A stretch of 64,000 bases of DNA from Pleurodeles waltl (lineage: Eukaryota > Chordata > Amphibia > Caudata > Salamandridae). Positions 57,041 to 64,000 of this stretch are shown in pieces; the stretch's first letter is position 1; the number at the start of each line of letters is the position of its first letter. The translations under genes and the position numbers were made by a program. The notes beneath the pieces were generated by a model, which worked only from the letters and a program-made list of their open reading frames with translations, ran no database searches and had not been told where the DNA came from. Location of the stretch: positions 331,960,177 through 332,024,176 of the forward strand of contig NC_090448.1 of NCBI RefSeq assembly GCF_031143425.1, given 5' to 3'.

Positions 57041-60000
57041 CATTGTGCTGGGGTCTAAGTGGAGTCCATGAGGCCATGGAGTAGGGATTTACCGCCATCC
57101 AGCTGCTATAGGATGAGGGCTTCAACAGTACTTCAATAGTTGTTTTCTACGAGAAATTATTTCACTTTCTTTAGAGAAGAGAACTGATCTAGAATGCCTT
57201 GAGGGATTCTTGGGATATTGAAAGCAATTCCATTTTGAAAGCATCCCCCGGGCGAGCAGTCAACCTGGAAAATGTCTGAGTGTAAGAATGGCCCTGCCCC
57301 TGAGGGAGATTTACATGATTCCCCTTGACACATGGGAGAATGAACCACTCATGTCTTGATTCCCCAGCAGTAGCTCCCCTACCAAATTACCCACGAGCCT
57401 GCTCCTCACTGCAATCGTTTTCTAACACCCTTTTCTTGTCCAGTCACCTACCATGCTCATTCCATTGTCCAGACCTCTATGATTGGCTCCCTTGCTACTG
57501 ACCTCATCCGCTCTCCTGTCTAATTCTTTCCTTCTCCTGCATTGTCATCAAATCACTTGTCCCACAACCCCACATTCAACCCTAATTCACCACCAGGTCC
57601 CCTGTACAGTTTCCCGACCCAGCCACACTTTGTCAGAGCTCGTCATCCTTCTGATGCAGTCTTGTTTTTGTATGCGTTTGACCCCCTAATCCAAGGTGTC
57701 TCACTCTCCTCTTAGCCGCTGCTTCCAGTCTCGGTGGGTCTTTTTCCTGCTCTCACTCTGTTCCTATGAGGTTCCCATTCTCAACACCCACCTAACCAGT
57801 CCACTGCTGACTCATAGGCACCCGGACATACATATTACGCAAATGTACTACAGAAATGGCATACATCATGAAGTATTCCACATATTTAGGCAAAAACATG
57901 GGATCATGTAGCGGTAAAATACGCTATTATGCCGCTGGGCTGCAGGGTTTATCCGGTTATGAAGTTATCTCCTGTTTTATTGGTGCCAAAGATTTTAAAA
58001 AACGTATAAATTGTCTATAATATTGGGGAACTGGTGAGGCTAACCTCTGCATGGTGGACTAGTGCATCCCTGTGCACTGCAGACACAACTTTTGCTTAAC
58101 AGCTTTGTAAAGCAGTTCTCAATGCCGCTTTATACTGTTTGATACTTTTGTATGGGGCGACAATATGACACAACACAACCTATGTTTGGAAGATAATGGT
58201 AATTTTGCATGCACGTTTAGACATTTGGATATTCATTTTTGGGTCACAGGAAGGTAGTATTCGAAATTAAAGATAGTCATCTGAAGATTAATCTTTCCTT
58301 TTACTTCATTTAGAGATATAAAAAAAGTAAAAATCTAAGACATTTTTCTTTTGAAATTAAACTCTGCTTTTACAAGCTTCTTCTCTATCCGTGGGGAGAT
58401 AGTTCTAACGACTGATCAATACTTGGCCACGTCCGATCGGCCGTAGTGCTGGCAGCTACTGTTTCTGCATTCTGCCAGAGGCTGCTGCCAGATTATCAAT
58501 CCCAAAGCTGTTCATAGGTAGACAGAGGGACTATCACTCCAAAATATACTGGTGTTCTAATTAGCGCAGAGCATTTTACGAGAAAACTATGCTAAGTGAA
58601 AGGGAAACTCACTCCATCCTGTGTATTCTCTTGATCAAATCAACCCTCTTTTGATTTTGCGCAAAGTAATTAGGCTGTTCATTTCCCTCCGCACCAGCAC
58701 AGTGATGCCAAGCACTATGTTTTCACTCTTTGTTTTAAAAAAACAGCTTTTGAGAATATTATGTGCTTGAAAAAACAGGACACCCACCTCATTGCATGAG
58801 TAGTCCTCTTACTCTAACTGGAGAGTTTTCCTCAGTTCACGACGTGGATGGATGGTGGGCGTAAATCAGCTTAATGGACACCAAGGCATGGGCCACAGAT
58901 CGAAGTTCATGTACCAGCAAGTGTGGCTATTAGGCAAATTATCTGTTGACAGAAATAACTCAACAGAGCGGAATATCCTTTGAGGGTAATATTATTGTTA
59001 TGATATGTGAGCTGTCACTGCAAGGTGAGCTTCAGGTGTGCATTTTGTGACGATGGGCAGGGGGAGTAACATGTTTTGCAAATGACCATACCCAGTGCTT
59101 GAAATGGCTGGGCACTTACTGGCCTCACTATATTCACACATGCTGCCAATTTTGAGCACTGTGCCTTCTTCTTGACAATGAAACGTACTTGTACACAGTG
59201 CACACATCAGGTGATGGTTCTGCGGTGAATCAACTGTTCCTCATCTAAATTCTCACATAGGATGGATAAAAAGAATCTCGTCATTATGTCAATTCTAGAT
59301 TCGCTGTTGCCTTCCCTCTAAATATATGCTTTGAATAAATCATTCCTCATATAAATTCTCGCAGATGATGGATAAGAGGATACTTATCCTTGATCCTTTC
59401 TAAATACGCACCTACCTTCTTAATCTAATGACATCTGACCGAATCACGGGGATTTAGCCAGTCAAAATTCCACTCAATGCGGTTGGATAGATACATCTTT
59501 CACAGATGTGGATCTCTAAAAGGCGGTCCCCTTCTTTTATAGGGTGTTTACCATCTCCCTGTGTAGTGATAAAATCGTCATTAATAGTCGCGCTTGTTAA
59601 TGGACTCAGGATTGTTCCCCGCTCAGCAACTGATCAGAACAACTTGAGGCCTTCAGATGTAGAAACATCGTGATCATTTTAAAATGTTTATGTTGACTAT
59701 TTGTGGTGCCGGCAATTTTAACCTTGATAAGATCTTGGGTCTCTTTAATAGCGACATGATATTTCCTTAAAGCCTCCTTGAATCTGGTCTCCCCGCCTGA
59801 TGATATTGTTTTCTCCACACTCTTTGAAGTTTTTAACATGCTTTTTTTCTGCCATTAATGAGCATTTGCACTTAGCCGCTCTGCACCTGTTTTTATTAGT
59901 TTTAGAAAAATCCAGAATTTTCCCTTCCAGGAGACAGAGATCCCCTTGCTGGTCCTGTACCTGACTTTGCTAGTGAAATACTTACTTGCAGATTAATCGA

Positions 60001-62179
60001 CTCTGGTGGAGAAGGAATAGACCCAAAGTGCTATTCCTTTTAACAGAAGTGATCACCATTCCCATGCCCAGGCCATGACACTACTAATGGATGGTGGAAA
60101 CTGATGAAAAAACAGTAGTCAAAATATACAGGCATTTTTACCTTTGCCTCAGATTGAGGAGTGTACATACAGATATTTCCCGGTAAATCGGTGTTTGTGT
60201 TCTCTGTCATGAATTACACTCCCTTCTCTTGGAATGTGAAATACATGAGTGTTACATGATTGATCAGTATGCAAGGTGTTGAGGTGCTCCAGGGTAGGAT
60301 CTCTAACTGTGTATCACAAGGAACATGGGTTTGCACAAAAGACAGCTTAGGTAAGCCTTCAGTACGCATCTGCACTGGTCACCTCTATGACAGTGCACTG
60401 CTCAACCTCCTTTCCCTCTCTTCCCAAGGCATTGTAGCCCGTTTTCTGTGTGTCTGGCCCTGATCGACTAAATCATCAATGAGAAGAAGAGAGATTCGAA
60501 GTGCTCAACACTTTGGTTCAGAGTAGTTTGAGTAGCCAAGTGTGTAGCCTGGAATGAACCATTACCAAATGAAAGACTGTGGAGAAAGACAGGGGAATTT
60601 CAATGCCTGAACAACGGAAATGTACTAAATATCACACTTGGTGGCCACACAAAAGAGAAATAATACTGAGCAATAAGTTCCTGATTAGCTGAAGGTGTTT
60701 CTTTGTTGAATCTGGTAGCCATTTTAATGTTCCAGGATGTCTTCCATCATCCTGGGACTAGGACACTGAGAACATTGTGGGATATTTGTTATTGAGGAAA
60801 AAATTACAATTTGAGTAGGAGCCAGTAACTGAGAGTATTAGCTTTCCCTCTGAGCCAGGAGTACATGTTCACCTTCATGTGCTAAAAGTCAAATAAAAGG
60901 ATTGTACTAGGGTCTAAAAGATCAACTGTCATTGACACAAGTCCAGCAAGACTCCATGGATTATAGAAAAAAGTTGCATAGCTGAGACTTGGTGGAAAAA
61001 AGCAAAAGAAAGAAAAAAGGAAACAAACTGCCATTCATGTAGAATGCCTGCTTGCCTGCTTGAGGAACCACGGTGCACCTATTGATGCGCTGCTTGAGGA
61101 TTAATGCTGTGGAGTACTCACTGACCTGGAGACCCATGCACTGCCCAGTTTGACCCAAAAATGCAGTGCAGAGAGTGTACGTCTTCATCTTTATCCAATG
61201 TGGGATTGTTTTAAAGACCCATACGGTCAAGAAACCTAAGTGGTGGTCCACTTTGTCTATTTTGCTTACCTGTGATGATAACCCTGCCATATGAGCCAGC
61301 ATACTGTGTGCAGATCATGATGTCACAATCACATGGCACCTGTAATGCATGCAGACTCTGCCTTACAGCATTACATTTGTGATAGGCAGATTCTACAGAA
61401 TAACTGTGTATAAAGCTATTCATTAGGTGAGCCAGAAATACATATTTTCATAGGCAGGTAATACTTGTTAAAAGGACTGCTCATTTGCTGCAGTATTATG
61501 TAGGGCCTGGAGAACTGAGCAAGGAACTAATTTCGTAAAACTTAGAAGGTTGAAGGTCCCACAGGGATAAAGGGTCCTTTTAATTAAAAATGCAGCTGGT
61601 AAGAGCAATTGCAGTTTACACAACAACATTAACCAAATACGCTTGTATTTTGTGAACCAACCTATGTATTAATAAGTCAATACACAAAACACCAAATGGT
61701 AGTGGGTTGCAATTTGACCTACTTCATAAATTTTAATGCGGTAGGTTGGAAACTGTGACTTGCTATGATTGGCTAGAATCACAGCCACGGCTGCCTCCCG
61801 GGGTCAGCAGACCACCATGTCTGTAATTGCTTTTAAATAAAGCAATCTTTTTTTATGCAGCCCATTATCCTATAAGGAAAACAGAGTATGTTTAAAAAAG
61901 AGGACGAAAAGTTTTACAAACATTTTGTAGGAATAGGCAGTTGCCTAATCAAAGGTTTTGTAATTGCAAAAACTTTTTGTACATGAGGCCCTCATATAAT
62001 AATATTTGGTGCACACCAACGGCGGACGACACACTTTAAAAGTAGTGGGGGCAGATGGACGGGTTCAAGGGAAGTTCATGGGGGCTGCGTGTGCAGGGCA
62101 CGTGGGGGTAATAATAAAAAAAAGTTACCTGGTGCTGCTGGCCGCCTCGCGCTCCTCTTCCTAGTCCCAGCAGCTTCAG
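57041..62179. other. Unassigned non-coding DNA
   Basis: No gene was recognised. A C/T-rich stretch lies at 57360-57740. A minus-strand open segment at 59570-59990 is Lys/Glu-rich and may be an old retroelement remnant. Around 61900-61990 the sequence GTAATTGCAAAAACTTTTTG followed by TACATGAGGCCC looks like a MITE terminus, but its partner end was not defined. Confidence 0.4.
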
Positions 62180-62290
62180 AGACTCCCTGTGCAATCCCCG
62201 CGCTGCTCTCATGCTATTATCAAGCATGAGAACAGCGTGGGGATTGGCCTGAGCGGGCTAGTTTACTGCTCACTCAGGCACAGGGAGTCT
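62180..62290. repeat. Nested inverted repeat (hairpin)
   Basis: A perfect 13-bp outer stem (AGACTCCCTGTGC 62180-62192; GCACAGGGAGTCT 62278-62290) encloses a 23-bp inner stem (62192-62214 with 62224-62246, 21 of 23 matched, both mismatches able to form G-U in RNA) with a 9-base loop. Likely the core of a foldback element. Confidence 0.8.
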
Positions 62291-63444
62291 GTGCTGTTTC
62301 TCCAACCCAGCTGTCAAATATAGCTTGGTTGGTGAAACCTAAGTGCACATGTCTGTTTGGTCGGCCTAAGTGCACTCTACTCCACTCTTCCTCCCCCCCT
62401 CCCATGGCTCAGCCACAACCCTCCGTGCACATTCTCAGCCAGCAGATGAAAAATAAAACAATAATAAAATATCATTTTATTTTTCAGCTGCTGGCTCTGA
62501 GCCACTGGGGTGACACTCCTCTGCCATTGCAGAAGAGCCGCGTCTGGTGTGCACATGGATCTCTGTAGCATGTAAGCCTCTTAGTAATCCTACTACAATT
62601 GGACCTTGTTGCCTCCAAGATACAGTTAGTTATTTATTGCAGTCGCATTAACCTTCACTTATTTTAGTGAGAATGGAACTTGCAACCAGTAGGTTATACA
62701 GACTGCATGCAGTGGACACATAACCCCTGCACTTTTCGTGGTGGCATAGGAAGGTGCAAACTACAGTTAATTTAATAAAGTATCTACATCTGGTTCACTG
62801 ATCTCCTTTGCCTTTGTGCTGGGCTCTAAATATGAACCTTCAGTTTATATCCCTGTGGAACAGGAGCAGTGACCAATCAGGCAATCTAAATCTCAATGGG
62901 ACCTGTGAAGTGGGTTATACTGTACTATATGCACATGCAGCAGAGACTCAACTTCTAAGCTATGTAACTGGAGATCAGGGTTACACAGATGCATCTTGTA
63001 CCCGTCTTGTTGATGTCTGTATTATATTAAACTCTTTTTATTTAAATACCAAGTAATCCCACTAACACAATTTTGTTTTAATGAGCTCACAGAGAGTAAT
63101 GTGTTGGTATGTCACAAGGGGTTTACGCCGATTTACTACATTTTAAAGAGTGATTCACATGAATGCTTGTGGTATACAGATGACTCATTTGTGTAGCGCT
63201 TTGTAAAAGAGTAAAAATGTATTGCTCAAAAATGTAATACCATTACAATCACTATAAAACACAATGAATATACAGAAAAATATCTTAAAAGAGTAATTAC
63301 GAACTCAGCGCCTTAAGCTTAAACTGAAAACCTGGACCTATTCAATGAGCATGTACCTCATTACAAGACACAGTACACAATACTGTCTAGTGCCAAAGCA
63401 GGCAACCTTGCACCATTGTCCAAGGGTTCCCGCATTGAGGGGAT
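62291..63444. other. Unassigned DNA
   Basis: Ordinary AT-rich sequence after the hairpin; no gene or element recognised. Confidence 0.4.
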
Positions 63445-63860
63445 GATTGTTTTGTGCAGGAGGGGACATATTCCCGCACAAAACAATCACAAAAGGTGTT
63501 TCCTCTTCCTATCTGGGCTGCATTCTATAAAGATATTCCTCCCTGTTGCATCACTCTTACGCCACCCCTGAGGTGGCATAGGAATCTGACTCATTCTTTG
63601 GCTTGTAAATCTAGGAATACGTCAGATTCGTTCGCGTTCCATCAGTGTTGCATGGGAACACCCCAAAAAACATCCATGGAACGCCCCTTTCACGCAGAGT
63701 TATGCATGAAAGGGGGCCGTATTTACAGGGCCATGAACAGCCACGCAAGCTAACTTTGGTGGCCTTGTAAATATGGGCTGGCACAATGCGCCATCAGAGC
63801 ATTAAAAAAATGACTCTCAGGTGGCGCAGCATGGCGCTATGGACTTCGTAAATGAGACCC
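63445..63860. mobile_element. MITE-like repeat with hairpin
   Basis: A perfect 13-bp stem (GATTGTTTTGTGC 63445-63457; GCACAAAACAATC 63476-63488) is followed by GC-containing segments with CACGCAGAGTTATGCATGA and TTTACAGGGCC. The right edge, reverse-complemented, reads GGGTCTCATTTACGAAGTCC near 63860, which I recall as a terminus of a newt MITE family. The left terminus was not located. Confidence 0.4.
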
Positions 63861-64000
63861 TAAATGTTTCATTGTTTCCAATGGATAGGAACATAGCTAC
63901 ATTATTTTCCGTCCGGTCCTAAATTCTCTTACAGGTGAAGCATGATTTGCATAAAGGTGACATCGTTTTATGCCAGTGCCTTGCATTGGTGTTCAGGATC

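Noticed and set aside
61267..61336. Possible 70-bp minus-strand exon bounded by TTACAG and GTAAGC
   Set aside because: There is no clear pyrimidine tract and the peptide is not recognisable.

Overview
This is eukaryotic DNA from a very large, repeat-filled genome, most likely a salamander and by style a newt (Salamandridae; Pleurodeles waltl is my best guess). The reasons are the density of nested transposons, a 10.6 kb PIF/Harbinger element, kilobase-long solo-LTR-like repeats, and tiny host exons separated by kilobases. The species call rests on recalled familiarity with these repeat families, not on a search. I saw no bacterial operon, rRNA, tRNA or CRISPR array.

Layout. 1-4060: a CT-rich degenerate tandem array split by a 2.76 kb solo-LTR-like repeat (family A copy 1, minus strand). 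6119-8790: the 5' part of a LINE, with three tandem about 177-bp promoter-like monomers, a decayed ORF1 and an endonuclease fragment. 10497-13776: a second solo-LTR-like repeat (family B) with a perfect 5-bp target duplication, itself invaded by an L2/CR1-type LINE 3' end. 14615-15504: a MITE with TAA target duplication. 16550-17760: an interspersed repeat. 20450-23117: a decayed LINE reverse transcriptase and 3' tail. 23160-23440: a foldback element. 26260-27990: a 15-bp minisatellite. 28338-41713: family A copy 2 (plus strand), interrupted by the Harbinger element at 30918-41503.

The Harbinger element has matching 16-bp termini and a TTA target duplication. It carries a Myb/SANT-like partner gene broken by one stop and two frameshifts, an intact HARBI1-type DDE transposase on the minus strand, and a divergent three-exon gene with an N-terminal Myb/trihelix-like domain that reads open through good splice sites. 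Three tandem arrays (32-33 bp, 30 bp and 64 bp units) follow directly after that last gene.

41714-64000 is mostly old non-coding DNA. It holds the only host gene I can support: four phase-compatible exons at 45815-50191 on the minus strand that together read as the start of a GDSL lipase repeat of a phospholipase B1 (PLB1)-like protein. The right half of the window is therefore PLB1 intron, and the transposon-rich left half probably lies in a downstream intron or 3' of it. The remaining stretches carry microsatellites, small duplications, hairpin-forming repeats and a LINE scrap.
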